Shown here piece by piece: positions 29,737 through 39,199 of a stretch of 64,000 nt of DNA (position 1 is the first letter of the stretch; each line of letters opens with the position of its first letter). Where the stretch lies: NCBI GenBank assembly GCA_022690815.1, contig JALCZJ010000003.1, forward strand, positions 1 through 64,000, written 5' to 3'. Position numbers and translations under genes: made by a program. The notes below the pieces were generated by a model. That model made no database searches, was not told the origin of the DNA, and saw only the letters and a list, made by a program, of their open reading frames with translations. Origin of the DNA: Ferrimicrobium sp. Lineage in GTDB: Bacteria > Actinomycetota > Acidimicrobiia > Acidimicrobiales > Acidimicrobiaceae.

Positions 29737-31443
29737 ATGAGATTGACGGGAGCGCAAGCGCTGATCAAGTCCCTGGAGATGCAGGGAGTCGAGACGGTTT
29801 TTGGTCTCCCTGGTGGAGCGATTCTACCGGTGTATGACCCGCTGCTCGAATCCCCAATCCGTCATATCCTTGTCCGTCATGAGCAGGGTGCGGGTCACGC
29901 CGCCGAAGGCTTTGCGCAAGCGACCGGACGGCCTGGGGTTGCGATCGTCACGAGCGGACCAGCGGCGACCAACATCGTGACAGCGGTGGCGGACGCGTAT
30001 GTGGACTCCATCCCCATCGTGGTGATCACCGGGCAGGTCGCAACGACGTCGATCGGGACTGACGCCTTTCAAGAGACCGATACGACCGGTATCACCATGT
30101 CGGTGACCAAACACAACTGGTTGATCACCCAGGCTCGAGATATCCCTCGCGTGATCGCGGAGGCGTTCCACGTCGCAACGACGGGACGGCCGGGGCCGGT
30201 CGTGGTCGATTTTCCAAAGGATGTCGCCAACGACACGATGGAGTGGTACTGGCCACGTCGACTCGATCTCCCCGGATATCAGCCGACCGTCAAGGGCCAT
30301 CCCAAGATGATCGAGCAGGCAGCAGCTATGATCGCGAGCGCGTCGCGACCGGTCATCTACGCAGGAGGGGGGCTCATCCGCGCCGGTGCCGCGCCAGAGC
30401 TTGGCGCGCTTGTCGAGCGGACGGGCATTCCCGTGGTCACGACCCTCATGGCTCGCGGGGTGCTGCCCGACTCGAACCCGCTCTGCTTGGGGATGCCAGG
30501 CATGCATGGGAACTTCACTGCCGTGACCGCGCTCCAGCAATCGGATTTGGTGATTGCCCTTGGGGCGAGGTTCGATGATCGGGTGACGGGGAAGGTCGAT
30601 GCCTTCGCTGCCAAGGCGCGGATCATCCATGTCGATATCGACCCCGCCGAGTTAGGCAAGGTCCGTCGACCCGATGTGCCGATCGTGGGTGATGTCAAGT
30701 CCGTGATTCCCGAGATCGTTCGGCATCTACCGGCCCAAGGTCGTGACCTCTCAGGGTGGTTGGCCCAGCTCGACGCTTGGCGCGAGCAGTATCCATACTC
30801 GTATGAGCCGCCGTTGCCTGGAGCCCCGATCAAGCCGCAATACGTGGTAGAGCGTCTTTCGGCGCTTGCACCTCCGGATACGATCGCCGTTTCAGGGGTT
30901 GGTCAACATCAGATGTGGGCATCCCAATACTTTCGCTTCGAGTCCCCAAACACCTGGATCAACTCAGGCGGGCTGGGCACCATGGGTTTCGCGGTCCCGG
31001 CGGCGATCGGCGCCAAGGCTGGTCGTCCACGGAGTACGGTATGGGCTATCGATGGCGATGGTTGCTTCCAGATGACTGCCCAAGAGCTCGTGACTGCCAC
31101 TGCAGAGCGTATCCCGATCAAGGTTGCCATTCTCAACAATGGTTACCTTGGCATGGTCCGCCAGTGGCAAGAGATGTTCTACGAGGAGCGCTATTCGGAG
31201 GTGTTCCTCTCGCCGGACCTGCCCGATTACGTTAAATGGGCAGAGGCGATGGGTGCGGTGGGCTTTCGAGTCGATCAGGTCAGTGATGTCGATCCGGTGA
31301 TTGAAAAGGCCAACCAGATCGATGATCGACCGGTAGTCATTGATTTTCGGGTGGACACCTTCGAGAAGGTGTACCCAATGGTGCCGGCTGGGGCGCCCAA
31401 CGATGACATTGTGTTGCCGCCCCATCAGCTCAAGGGGCGATGA
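29737..31443 (+). CDS. ilvB: Acetolactate synthase, large subunit
   Basis: The thiamine diphosphate enzyme makes acetolactate or acetohydroxybutyrate, the first common step for branched-chain amino acids. The N-terminal domain has [13 protein letters not shown] and the catalytic glutamate in [15 protein letters not shown]; the ThDP-binding motif is in the GDGCFQM ... ILNN segment. I chose the ATG at 29737 because AAGGAGG lies five bases upstream; the frame is open to a TTG at 29716. The resulting 568 residues are normal. It is controlled by the attenuator upstream and overlaps ilvN. Confidence 0.95.
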   Translation: MRLTGAQALIKSLEMQGVETVFGLPGGAILPVYDPLLESPIRHILVRHEQGAGHAAEGFAQATGRPGVAIVTSGPAATNIVTAVADAYVDSIPIVVITGQVATTSIGTDAFQETDTTGITMSVTKHNWLITQARDIPRVIAEAFHVATTGRPGPVVVDFPKDVANDTMEWYWPRRLDLPGYQPTVKGHPKMIEQAAAMIASASRPVIYAGGGLIRAGAAPELGALVERTGIPVVTTLMARGVLPDSNPLCLGMPGMHGNFTAVTALQQSDLVIALGARFDDRVTGKVDAFAAKARIIHVDIDPAELGKVRRPDVPIVGDVKSVIPEIVRHLPAQGRDLSGWLAQLDAWREQYPYSYEPPLPGAPIKPQYVVERLSALAPPDTIAVSGVGQHQMWASQYFRFESPNTWINSGGLGTMGFAVPAAIGAKAGRPRSTVWAIDGDGCFQMTAQELVTATAERIPIKVAILNNGYLGMVRQWQEMFYEERYSEVFLSPDLPDYVKWAEAMGAVGFRVDQVSDVDPVIEKANQIDDRPVVIDFRVDTFEKVYPMVPAGAPNDDIVLPPHQLKGR

Positions 31444-32006
31444 TGGCCGAACGTTCCTCCAATCTCGTGCCGATTGGCTCGATCCGCCCTCACACCGGTG
31501 GGCGTCATCATATCTTGAGCGTCTTGGTGGAGAATCGAGCCGGCGTGTTGGCCCGCGTCTCGCTGCTGTTCTCTCGTCGTGGCTATAACATCTATTCGTT
31601 GGCGGTGGCCCCGACGGACGACGAGCGCTTCTCGCGGTTGACGATCGTCGTGGACGTGGAGACCGTTCCACTCGAGCAGATCACCAAGCAGCTGCATAAG
31701 TTGATCAATGTGATCAAGATCACCGAGATCGATCCAGCGGATGCCTTGGAGTATGAGTGCATGCTCGCAACCATCAACGCCGAGGCCGGTGCACGCGCAA
31801 AGGTGATGGAGCTCGTCGAGATCTTTCATGGTGAGATTATCGACGTTTCGCTTGATCGGCTGACCGTCGTGTTCGCACTCTCGCCAGAGAAGCTCGATGA
31901 TGTTGAAGCCTTCCTGGCCGAATTCGGCCTGATCGAGCTGCAACGAACCGGTAGGATTGCACTGAGCAAGCTGCCAAAACCAACGCGAAGACCGAAGAAG
32001 GGATGA
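31440..32006 (+). CDS. ilvN: Acetolactate synthase, small regulatory subunit
   Basis: This 188-residue regulatory subunit confers valine feedback control on IlvB. The N-terminal ACT domain is clear ([20 protein letters not shown], then [14 protein letters not shown]), with a second ACT-like domain after residue 100. The start overlaps the ilvB stop (ATGA), so the two subunits are made together. Confidence 0.94.
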   Translation: MMAERSSNLVPIGSIRPHTGGRHHILSVLVENRAGVLARVSLLFSRRGYNIYSLAVAPTDDERFSRLTIVVDVETVPLEQITKQLHKLINVIKITEIDPADALEYECMLATINAEAGARAKVMELVEIFHGEIIDVSLDRLTVVFALSPEKLDDVEAFLAEFGLIELQRTGRIALSKLPKPTRRPKKG

Positions 32007-32015
32007 ATTTCATAA

Positions 32016-33038
32016 ATGGCTCACATGTATTACGATAAGGACGCTGACTCATCGATCATTAGCAACACTCGTGTCGCTATCATCGGCTATGGTTCACAGG
32101 GGCATGCCCATGCACTCAACCTCTCCGATTCGGGTGTCCAGGTGCGGGTTGCACTTCGGCCTGGCTCGGCCTCAGGACAGAAGGCCTGGGCGAGCGGACT
32201 CGAGGTTTTGTCGGTGCCTGAGGCGGTGGCCTGGGCGGACCTGATCATGTTTCTCGCTCCTGACACGGTGCAAAAGCAGATCTATGACGACGAGGTTGCT
32301 CCCCATCTTCGCCCGGGTCAGACCTTGGGTTTCGCTCATGGGTTTAACATTCGCTACCAAGAAATCGTCCCACCCGAGGATGTGACGGTGATCATGGTGG
32401 CCCCGAAGGGTCCTGGACATCTCGTTCGCCGAACCTACGAGGAGGGCGGTGGGGTCCCATCCTTGATCGCAGTGGCCAACGACCCCCAAGGTACTGGTCA
32501 TCAGCTTGCGCTCTCGTATGCCTGGGGCATTGGTTCGACCAAGGCCGGTGTCTTGGATACCACTTTTGCTGAGGAGACGGAGACCGATCTCTTCGGAGAA
32601 CAGGTGGTTCTCTGCGGAGGTCTGAGCGAGCTGATCATCGCTGGCTTTACCACATTGGTCGAGGCTGGCTATCAGCCTGAGTCGGCGTATTTTGAGTGCT
32701 TGCATGAGATGAAGTTGATCGTCGACCTCCTCTACGAGAACGGGCTCGCTGGGATGTGGTTTTCGGTCTCGGAGACTGCAGAATATGGCGGACTCACCCG
32801 AGGTCCACGTGTGGTCACCGAAGCCACCCGGGCAGAGATGCGGCAAATTCTTGCCGAGATCCAAGATGGTAGCTTCGCACGCGAACTCATTGACGAGATG
32901 GCGACCGGCCGGCCCCGTTTCAATCAACTTCGGGAACGGGCCAAGGGTCAACCGGTGGAGCAGGTGGGTGCGACGCTGCGAGCGATGATGCCATTTTTGT
33001 CGACGAAGTCGAAGATCACCGAGGTCTCCGGAGGCTAG
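32016..33038 (+). CDS. ilvC: Ketol-acid reductoisomerase
   Basis: IlvC isomerises and reduces acetolactate to the dihydroxy acid. It is a class I enzyme of 340 residues: the Rossmann motif is [17 protein letters not shown] and the cofactor loop reads [11 protein letters not shown], with the phosphate-binding arginine and serines expected for NADPH preference. The C-terminal knotted domain has the metal ligands in DLFGEQ and the [13 protein letters not shown] segment. It follows ilvN after nine bases. Confidence 0.95.
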   Translation: MAHMYYDKDADSSIISNTRVAIIGYGSQGHAHALNLSDSGVQVRVALRPGSASGQKAWASGLEVLSVPEAVAWADLIMFLAPDTVQKQIYDDEVAPHLRPGQTLGFAHGFNIRYQEIVPPEDVTVIMVAPKGPGHLVRRTYEEGGGVPSLIAVANDPQGTGHQLALSYAWGIGSTKAGVLDTTFAEETETDLFGEQVVLCGGLSELIIAGFTTLVEAGYQPESAYFECLHEMKLIVDLLYENGLAGMWFSVSETAEYGGLTRGPRVVTEATRAEMRQILAEIQDGSFARELIDEMATGRPRFNQLRERAKGQPVEQVGATLRAMMPFLSTKSKITEVSGG

Positions 33039-33042
33039 CGTC

Positions 33043-34278
33043 GTGCGCGACTGGCGCAAGCCGGCGTTGTGGGGGGTCGTCGCTCTGGTGGTTTTTGTCG
33101 CCGTCCTCGACCGCGACCTCGACCGGGTCGTCTACTCCCTCCCCATCGCGGCTCTTGGAGGCGGCTTGTGCGCCTTCGTCCTCGCTGGAGTCGCCTTTAG
33201 TGCGGGGTCGCGATGGTCAAAGAGCGTGGCGCTGCTCGTCGGGGGTATCACGGTCGTCTATGCGGCTGTCGCTTGGTATGCCCTGCGTCACCAGGATCTC
33301 ATTCACACGGGCGTTGGTCCGTGGCTCCTGGGCGGCCTCGGAGTTGGGGCGGGCTTGGTTGCCTTCAACCGAATGGGCGCGATCGCGGTTATCGTCGATG
33401 TGGCGCTCGGGGTGGTGACGCTGGCATGGATCGTCCTGATCGCGACGGGTTCGGGGATTGGGCTACAGCGCGATGTCTCCGGACTGGTCGTGGGTGCTCA
33501 TGCCCTGGTGGCCTCCATTATCGTGGCGATCGTTGGCATCGCCTTGTTGCTTGTGACCCGATGGGTCCCGACGAGGGGTAGAGCCAAGCGGCCTGACGGC
33601 CGTTTTCTCGATCGATCGTTCATGCTAACATCGTTGCTCCGGTATCCGGGATTGACGTTGGGGGCGACGAGCGTGCTGCGCGCGGATCGGCGCACTTGGC
33701 TTCGGATCGCACTCGGTGCGGTGACCATCATTCCGTTGGGGATTGGACTCTCGGAGGGCCTGTTGTTCCTCGGACCGTTGGTGGCAGCTTTGGGCAGTTG
33801 GCTGGGTTGGGAGCTGACGTCGATCATAACGCCATTGGTGAGTACCGAAGGGATTCTTGGGGTCTTGCCACGGACGCGTGGATCCTATGGACGCCGCGTT
33901 TCGGTGGTGCCGGTGCTGGCCGCGTTCGTGCTTCTAGGGGTGGCGATCCTGATCGCATGGCGAGTGAGTTTTCTTGCTGGGTTCGCCACGGCAGCGGTGA
34001 TCGCCCTGGGCTGTGGGGTCGGATTCGTCGGAGCTGGCGTGGCGCTTCGGGTGATTGTGAGTGATCGATCGCTGGCAATGTCTCGCTGGATCACGAGTGT
34101 CCTCGTCGTTGGCCTTGCGGGGTGTGCCCTGGCACCGCTAGTGCAACTCAATAACGCCTTTGGCGCCCACGGGCTGTTCTTTGAGTACACCATCACGGGT
34201 ACCAGTTTTTCGATCGTGGTGGGTGTCGTTGGGATCTCATTGATGAGCTGGTGGAGGGGGGAGATTCGTGACTCCTAA
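33043..34278 (+). CDS. Polytopic membrane protein of unknown function
   Basis: I do not recognise this 411-residue protein. It is almost entirely hydrophobic, with about ten or more predicted transmembrane helices separated by short arginine-rich loops (for example TRGRAKRPDGR near residue 185), so the N-terminus is probably cytoplasmic. It starts with GTG only four bases after the ilvC stop and overlaps the next gene by 11 bases, so it is read with ilvBNC. The neighbour looks like a degenerate ABC ATPase, which suggests that this could be its membrane partner, perhaps a permease-like protein. That is inference; no transporter motif is visible. Confidence 0.7.
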   Translation: MRDWRKPALWGVVALVVFVAVLDRDLDRVVYSLPIAALGGGLCAFVLAGVAFSAGSRWSKSVALLVGGITVVYAAVAWYALRHQDLIHTGVGPWLLGGLGVGAGLVAFNRMGAIAVIVDVALGVVTLAWIVLIATGSGIGLQRDVSGLVVGAHALVASIIVAIVGIALLLVTRWVPTRGRAKRPDGRFLDRSFMLTSLLRYPGLTLGATSVLRADRRTWLRIALGAVTIIPLGIGLSEGLLFLGPLVAALGSWLGWELTSIITPLVSTEGILGVLPRTRGSYGRRVSVVPVLAAFVLLGVAILIAWRVSFLAGFATAAVIALGCGVGFVGAGVALRVIVSDRSLAMSRWITSVLVVGLAGCALAPLVQLNNAFGAHGLFFEYTITGTSFSIVVGVVGISLMSWWRGEIRDS

Positions 34279-34879
34279 GACCGTGCTTGAGGTGCAAGGC
34301 TCCATGCCTGTTGCTGGAGAGACCCTTCGTCTTGGAACCTGGAAGCTGGCCGAGGGTAGCGTGACGCGCTTGGTGGGTGCTCCAGCTGAGCTCATCGCCA
34401 AAGCCTTTCTCGGCCTCGAACCGGCAGCGCAGATTCGGATGGTGGGCGCAAAGGCCGGCACTCATGAGGCCCGAACTGTCTCCGCCATTGCATTCGCCGA
34501 CTTTGAACCGATCTCGTCCTTGAAGGTGTTGGAGCATCTGGCGCTCGCTGTGCGTATTGGACCTCCGCGTCTTGGGAAGGTACCGCCGTTTCGAGATGTG
34601 CTTGATGAGGTGGGGCTTGCAGCCTGGGCAAATACACCAGCTCGGGAGTTGACCAGCGAGGGCCGGCTCCAACTCTCGCTCGCGATGCTCCTGGTGCGCT
34701 TGCTGCCGGTTTGGGTTCTCGCACTGCCCCCTGCATTTGATCCTTCACCTCAGGTTGTAGTTCGTATCAAGGAGGCGATTGCCGCCGGTGTGGCGGTCGT
34801 AATGGTGACCGATGCCGAGGCACTGATCGGGCTTGCATCCCAGACGCGTCGACTCGAGTTGCGACCAGCACAAGATTAA
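34268..34879 (+). CDS. Degenerate ABC-ATPase-like protein without Walker A
   Basis: The 203 residues line up with the usual order of an ABC ATPase but the catalytic motifs are gone. The segment that should be Walker A reads LVGAPAELIAKAFLGL, without the GxxGxGK lysine loop. The signature region reads RELTSEGRLQLSLAMLL in place of LSGGQRQRLALARAL, and the Walker B region reads WVLALPPAFDPS in place of LLLDEPxxxLDP. The switch region keeps AVVMVTDAEALI where ABC proteins have THD. It may bind the membrane protein next to it without hydrolysing ATP. The alignment is by eye and should be tested with structure prediction. Confidence 0.6.
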   Translation: MTPKTVLEVQGSMPVAGETLRLGTWKLAEGSVTRLVGAPAELIAKAFLGLEPAAQIRMVGAKAGTHEARTVSAIAFADFEPISSLKVLEHLALAVRIGPPRLGKVPPFRDVLDEVGLAAWANTPARELTSEGRLQLSLAMLLVRLLPVWVLALPPAFDPSPQVVVRIKEAIAAGVAVVMVTDAEALIGLASQTRRLELRPAQD

Positions 34880-34948
34880 GAGACGGTTACGACCAACCCT
34901 GGCGGTCCGGGGGCCAGCTATGCTCGTTGCAAAGCATGAGGAGGTAGC

Positions 34949-36244
34949 ATGATAACCACACGAATCCGACAACGTAAAGCAGTAACCCGTAGCCAGTCAA
35001 CGCCGGATGGCCGCCCTCGTGTGGTGGTCGTGGGTGCCGGTTTTGCCGGGCTCGCAGCAGTCGAGGAGCTGGCGAAGCTCCCGGTAGAAGTGACCCTGGT
35101 GGACCGGCATAACTTCGCGACTTTTCAGCCTCTCTTGTATCAAGTGGCAACCGCTGGGCTGAATCCGGGAGACATCGCCTTCCCGATCCGGACCGTGATT
35201 CGGTCGATGGCCAGGACAAAGTTTGAACAGGGTGAACTCGCGTCGATCGACGCGGAGCGAAAGTTTATCGTCCTCGAGGATGGCAGGACGTTGGATTACG
35301 ACTATCTCGTCCTTGGCGTGGGTGCTACTGCCAACTATTTTGGCATCCAGGGGGCTCGGGAGCACTCGCATGCGATCTACACACTTGATGAGGCACTGGA
35401 CGTCAGGAATCATGTCTTTCACCAGTTCGAGCAGGCGGTTGCGCACGGCGTGCGTGATGGTGCCCTCACCTTCGTCGTGGTTGGGGGAGGGGCCACTGGT
35501 GTCGAGCTAGCCGGTGCGATCGCAGAGCTTGCTCACCGTGCACTCTACACCGACTACGTCAGCCTCAACCCAGATGATGTAAAGGTCATTCTGATCGAGC
35601 AGCAATCACGTCTCCTCGAGGCGTTCGACGAGCGCCTCTCGGAATATGCCCGCAGGGAGTTGCGCACGCGCGGGGTGACGGTGTTGTTAGAGGAGACCGT
35701 GGAGGCGCTCGAGCCGGGTGTTATCTTGTTGCACAGCGGCCGCGAGATCCAGAACGGACTCGTGCTCTGGGCTGCTGGAGTGGCGGTACCGCCCGTAATC
35801 GGGCGCCTGGGTCTCCCTACCGGCCGAGGAGGACGGCTCATGGTTGGTGGGGATTTGAGAGTCATTGGCTCTGAATCGATCTTCGCGGTTGGCGATGTCG
35901 CACTCGCTTCAGATCCAAGTGGCAACGCGCTACCCCAGCTGGCACAGCCGGCGATTCAGGGTGGTCGCCACGCAGCCCGGCAGATTGGGGCGCTCGCACG
36001 CGGCGAGACCACCTATCCATTCCGGTATCGAGACAAGGGAACCATGGCGACGATCGGGCGTCGCGCCGCTGTCGCGGAGATGGGCCACGGGATCTGTCTT
36101 AGTGGTACGCCTGCATGGCTTGCCTGGCTCGGCCTCCACGTCGTCACGTTGCTGGGGTCACGGAACAAGGCGTCGGTGATGATCAACTGGACGTGGCACT
36201 ACATCTCCTGGGGCAAGGGCCCAAGGGTTATTCTTGGAGGGTGA
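34949..36244 (+). CDS. ndh: Type II NADH dehydrogenase
   Basis: This 431-residue single-subunit NADH:quinone oxidoreductase feeds electrons to the quinone pool without pumping protons. It has two dinucleotide-binding motifs: VVVVGAGFAGLAAVEEL for FAD near residue 30 and VVVGGGATGVELAGAIAEL for NADH near residue 175. FAVGDVAL and PQLAQPAIQGGRHAA are typical C-terminal FAD contacts. The N-terminus is basic and carries no signal peptide; membrane contact is through the C-terminal region. The start has GAGGAGGTAGC in front. The end overlaps the convergent gene at 36228 by 17 bases. Confidence 0.92.
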   Translation: MITTRIRQRKAVTRSQSTPDGRPRVVVVGAGFAGLAAVEELAKLPVEVTLVDRHNFATFQPLLYQVATAGLNPGDIAFPIRTVIRSMARTKFEQGELASIDAERKFIVLEDGRTLDYDYLVLGVGATANYFGIQGAREHSHAIYTLDEALDVRNHVFHQFEQAVAHGVRDGALTFVVVGGGATGVELAGAIAELAHRALYTDYVSLNPDDVKVILIEQQSRLLEAFDERLSEYARRELRTRGVTVLLEETVEALEPGVILLHSGREIQNGLVLWAAGVAVPPVIGRLGLPTGRGGRLMVGGDLRVIGSESIFAVGDVALASDPSGNALPQLAQPAIQGGRHAARQIGALARGETTYPFRYRDKGTMATIGRRAAVAEMGHGICLSGTPAWLAWLGLHVVTLLGSRNKASVMINWTWHYISWGKGPRVILGG

Positions 36245-36689
36245 GTTCCATCTCGGTAAATGCGACCATGCGGCGTAGCGCCTGATAGTTGTGACTGACT
36301 CCTCGAAAGCGATCTTGGCGGATGCGTAGCTGTTCTGAGGTTGCGCCGCCGAAGTAGCCAAAGTGTTCGAGAACGAGTTCGAGATCGGCCCGTATCGGCG
36401 CTCGGCCAAGCTTGCTGGCGTGTGCCATCGCACAGGCGACGACGCCAGCCTCGATGTCGGCGGGCTGCTCGTTGCCTAAGGCCTGAATTCGGTCAGCAAG
36501 GCCGGCATAGAGCGATAACGCGTAGCCCTGGTCGGGACCGGGTCGGCCATTGAGCTGGCCCTCGGTGAGCCGACGACCGGTCAACTCCGCCGGACGCTCG
36601 AGCGCAAGCTCGACGGGGTTGACCGGTTCCGCCCAATAACGCGGTGCCTGTTCTGCTTGGTTGAGCTCGACCATATCGGGTTGACTCAT
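36228..36689 (-). CDS. Conserved actinobacterial-type hypothetical protein
   Basis: This 153-residue protein has no function I can name. The segment RPGPDQGYALSLYAGLADRI followed by a helical stretch with GRAPIRADLELVLEHFGYFG looks like a conserved actinobacterial family. There is no signal peptide or membrane helix. The ATG at 36689 has GAAGGGAGAGGG upstream and lies 12 bases after the cimA stop, so it is probably the last gene of the leuB-ilvE-cimA operon. Confidence 0.65.
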   Translation of the reverse strand: MSQPDMVELNQAEQAPRYWAEPVNPVELALERPAELTGRRLTEGQLNGRPGPDQGYALSLYAGLADRIQALGNEQPADIEAGVVACAMAHASKLGRAPIRADLELVLEHFGYFGGATSEQLRIRQDRFRGVSHNYQALRRMVAFTEMELTLQE

Positions 36690-36701
36690 CACCCTCTCCC
36701 T

Positions 36702-38297
36702 TCATGTGTGGTTGGTTTTCAAAAGCGCCAGCACGAAGCCCTCGGTAAGCGCGGAGAACGACGCCTCGATGATGTTGGTTGATACGCCGGTGGTTGTCCA
36801 CTGGGCCTCTGGATCGGAGAAGTCGATGAGTACCCGCACGACGGCATCGGTGCCTCGCGAGGTATCGAGGACCCGTACTTTGTAGTCGTCGAGCCCCATG
36901 GACGTCAGCTGTGGATAGGTTGACTGGAGTGCTTGGCGCAGTGCTTGGTCGAGGGCGTGCACCGGACCGTTGCCCTCAGCGGTCGCGATCACTCGTTCGT
37001 TGGCGATCTGGATCTTGACGGTAGCTTCCGTCAATATTTCGGCGCCGCGGTAGTCATCGGTGGCAACTCGATAGGACTCGACGGCGAAAAATGACTGCTG
37101 CCAGCCGAGCGCTTGACGCATCAAGAGCTCCAGTGATCCATCGGCCACCTCAAAATGGTACCCTTCATGCTCGAGATCCTTGAGCCGTTGCAGTAGCGAT
37201 GTGGTTGCATCGTCGGTGAGCTCGAGTCCAAGCTCTGCGGCCTTGATGATCAGCGTCTGGCGACCTGCCATCTCTGATACGACAAAGCGCGTATGGTTTC
37301 CAACCAAGCTTGGGTTTACATGCTCGTAGGCATCGCTGCGGCGGGCGATGGCGCTGACATGGAGGCCAGCTTTGTGAGTAAAGGCTGACGCCCCAACATA
37401 GGGAGTTTGCGGAGGGACCGGCAGGTTGGTGATCTCGGCGATATGGCGGGCTGTTGAGGTGAGCAGCTCAAGATTTTCGGATGGAATCGTGGTGATGCCT
37501 TGCTTAAGTGAGAGTGCGGCGATGATGGGGACGAGATTGGCGTTGCCGGTTCGCTCGCCGTAACCGTTCAGGCATCCTTGGATCTGCGAAACTCCATGGT
37601 CGACCGCGATCAGCGAGTTGGCGACGGCGCACCCAGAGTCGTTATGAAAGTGAACGCCAAGCTCGATATCGACTTGATCCCTGACCTTGGTGAGGATCGC
37701 CCCCAACTCGGTCGGCAGAGTGCCTCCATTGGTGTCACAAAGCACGACGGTAGTGGCACCGCTCGTGGCACCGGCTTCGAGCACAGCGAGGGCAAAGGCA
37801 GGGTTGTCTTTGAAGCCATCGAAAAAATGCTCGGCATCGAGGAGAACCCTGCGCTCATGTTGGACAAGGAAGCCGACCGACTCGCGCACCATTGCTAGTG
37901 CCTCCTCGAGTGAGGTCCTTAGTGCATGCACCACATGGTAGTCCCAGGCCTTGGCCACGATGCAGACATCGTTGACACCGCTCTCGATCAGGGCTTGCAG
38001 GTTTGGATCGCCTCCAACGTCGGCATTAGCCCGACGAGTCGAGCCAAAGGCAACGAGTCGTGCGGTATGCAAGTTGAGCTCGGTTGCTGCACGCGCGAAG
38101 AAGGCGGCATCTTTGGGGTTGGCACCCGGCCAGCCGCCCTCAATGTAGTGCACCCCGAGGCTGTCGAGTTGACGGGCAACCCGGAGCTTGTCATCAACGG
38201 TAAGGGAGATTCCCTCCTGTTGTGACCCGTCTCGTAGCGTGGTGTCGTAGATGTCAACCGTGCGCAGAGAGGTTAACCTTTCGTATATTCGAGCCAA
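36702..38297 (-). CDS. cimA: Citramalate synthase
   Basis: This 531-residue enzyme of the isopropylmalate/citramalate synthase family matches the CimA branch (TIGR00977 type), which condenses pyruvate with acetyl-CoA to start isoleucine synthesis without threonine. It has DTTLRDGSQQEGIS at the N-terminus, the metal-binding GVHFHNDSG histidines and a C-terminal LeuA-like regulatory domain. A separate leuA lies at 48020, so this copy is unlikely to be the leucine enzyme. The TTG start overlaps ilvE by 25 bases. No threonine deaminase is in the window, which fits but does not prove the citramalate route. Confidence 0.88.
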   Translation of the reverse strand: MARIYERLTSLRTVDIYDTTLRDGSQQEGISLTVDDKLRVARQLDSLGVHYIEGGWPGANPKDAAFFARAATELNLHTARLVAFGSTRRANADVGGDPNLQALIESGVNDVCIVAKAWDYHVVHALRTSLEEALAMVRESVGFLVQHERRVLLDAEHFFDGFKDNPAFALAVLEAGATSGATTVVLCDTNGGTLPTELGAILTKVRDQVDIELGVHFHNDSGCAVANSLIAVDHGVSQIQGCLNGYGERTGNANLVPIIAALSLKQGITTIPSENLELLTSTARHIAEITNLPVPPQTPYVGASAFTHKAGLHVSAIARRSDAYEHVNPSLVGNHTRFVVSEMAGRQTLIIKAAELGLELTDDATTSLLQRLKDLEHEGYHFEVADGSLELLMRQALGWQQSFFAVESYRVATDDYRGAEILTEATVKIQIANERVIATAEGNGPVHALDQALRQALQSTYPQLTSMGLDDYKVRVLDTSRGTDAVVRVLIDFSDPEAQWTTTGVSTNIIEASFSALTEGFVLALLKTNHT

Positions 38298-39199
38298 TGA
38301 TCATACGCCGGATCGTTGCCGGTCACGATCTCGAAGTACCGGCGCTGGAGCTCTTTGGAGATCTTTCCAGGTTCGCCAGTTCCGATCGGTCGGTCATCGA
38401 CCGAGGCAACCGGGACGACCTCTGCAGCGGTGCCGGTGATGAACATCTCGTCGGCGAGATAGAGGTCGGTGCGCAAGAGCTGGGCTTGACGTGTCTCAAT
38501 ACCCATGTCGCTGGCGATCTCAGTAATGGTACGACGCGTGATTCCGGCCAGCGCTCCTGAGGCATCTGATGGTGTGATGAGCACATCATCTTTGACGATG
38601 AAGATGTTCTCCCCGGTGCACTCGCTGACATAGCCCTGGCCCGAGAGCATGATCGCTTCGTCATAACCGGCCTTGATTGCTTCAGCCTTGGCGAGGGCGG
38701 AGTTGATATAGCCACCGGTGGTCTTGGCGGCTGGTGGGATGATGTTGGGATCATGGCGCTTAAAAGAGGAGATCTTGGCTCGGATTCCCTTCGCGAGTCC
38801 CTCTTCACCGAGATAGGCGCCCCATGGCCAGGTGGCGATGGCGACGTCGGTAGTGCCAGTGAGTGGGTTGAGCCCCATCTCCCCGTAGCCCAAGTAGGCG
38901 ATTGGTCGAATGTAACACGACGCATGCTCGTTGTCCGCGACGAGTCGCTTGGTGGCTTCAATGAGCTCTGCAGGAGCATACGGGATCTCCATCATGAGGA
39001 TCTTTGCAGACTCGTAAAAGCGATTGATGTGATCGGTGAGGCGAAACACCGCTGATCCTCGGGGTGTTTCATAGGCTCGGATGCCTTCGAAGACCCCGTA
39101 ACCATAGTGGAGGGCATGCGTCAGGATATGCACTTTGGCGTCCTCAAAGGGTACTTGTGACCCATTCATCCACACGTATTTCATCGGTTGTATTGGCAT
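38273..39199 (-). CDS. ilvE: Branched-chain amino acid aminotransferase
   Basis: This 308-residue class IV (fold type IV) PLP aminotransferase makes the last step to valine, leucine and isoleucine. The N-terminus (YVWMNGSQVPFEDAKVHILT) and LHYGYGVFEGIRAY are family signatures; the PLP lysine lies in PPAAKTTGGYINSALA. The ATG shares bases with the leuB stop (TAATG), so translation is coupled, and its end overlaps cimA. Confidence 0.94.
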   Translation of the reverse strand: MPIQPMKYVWMNGSQVPFEDAKVHILTHALHYGYGVFEGIRAYETPRGSAVFRLTDHINRFYESAKILMMEIPYAPAELIEATKRLVADNEHASCYIRPIAYLGYGEMGLNPLTGTTDVAIATWPWGAYLGEEGLAKGIRAKISSFKRHDPNIIPPAAKTTGGYINSALAKAEAIKAGYDEAIMLSGQGYVSECTGENIFIVKDDVLITPSDASGALAGITRRTITEIASDMGIETRQAQLLRTDLYLADEMFITGTAAEVVPVASVDDRPIGTGEPGKISKELQRRYFEIVTGNDPAYDHWLEYTKG

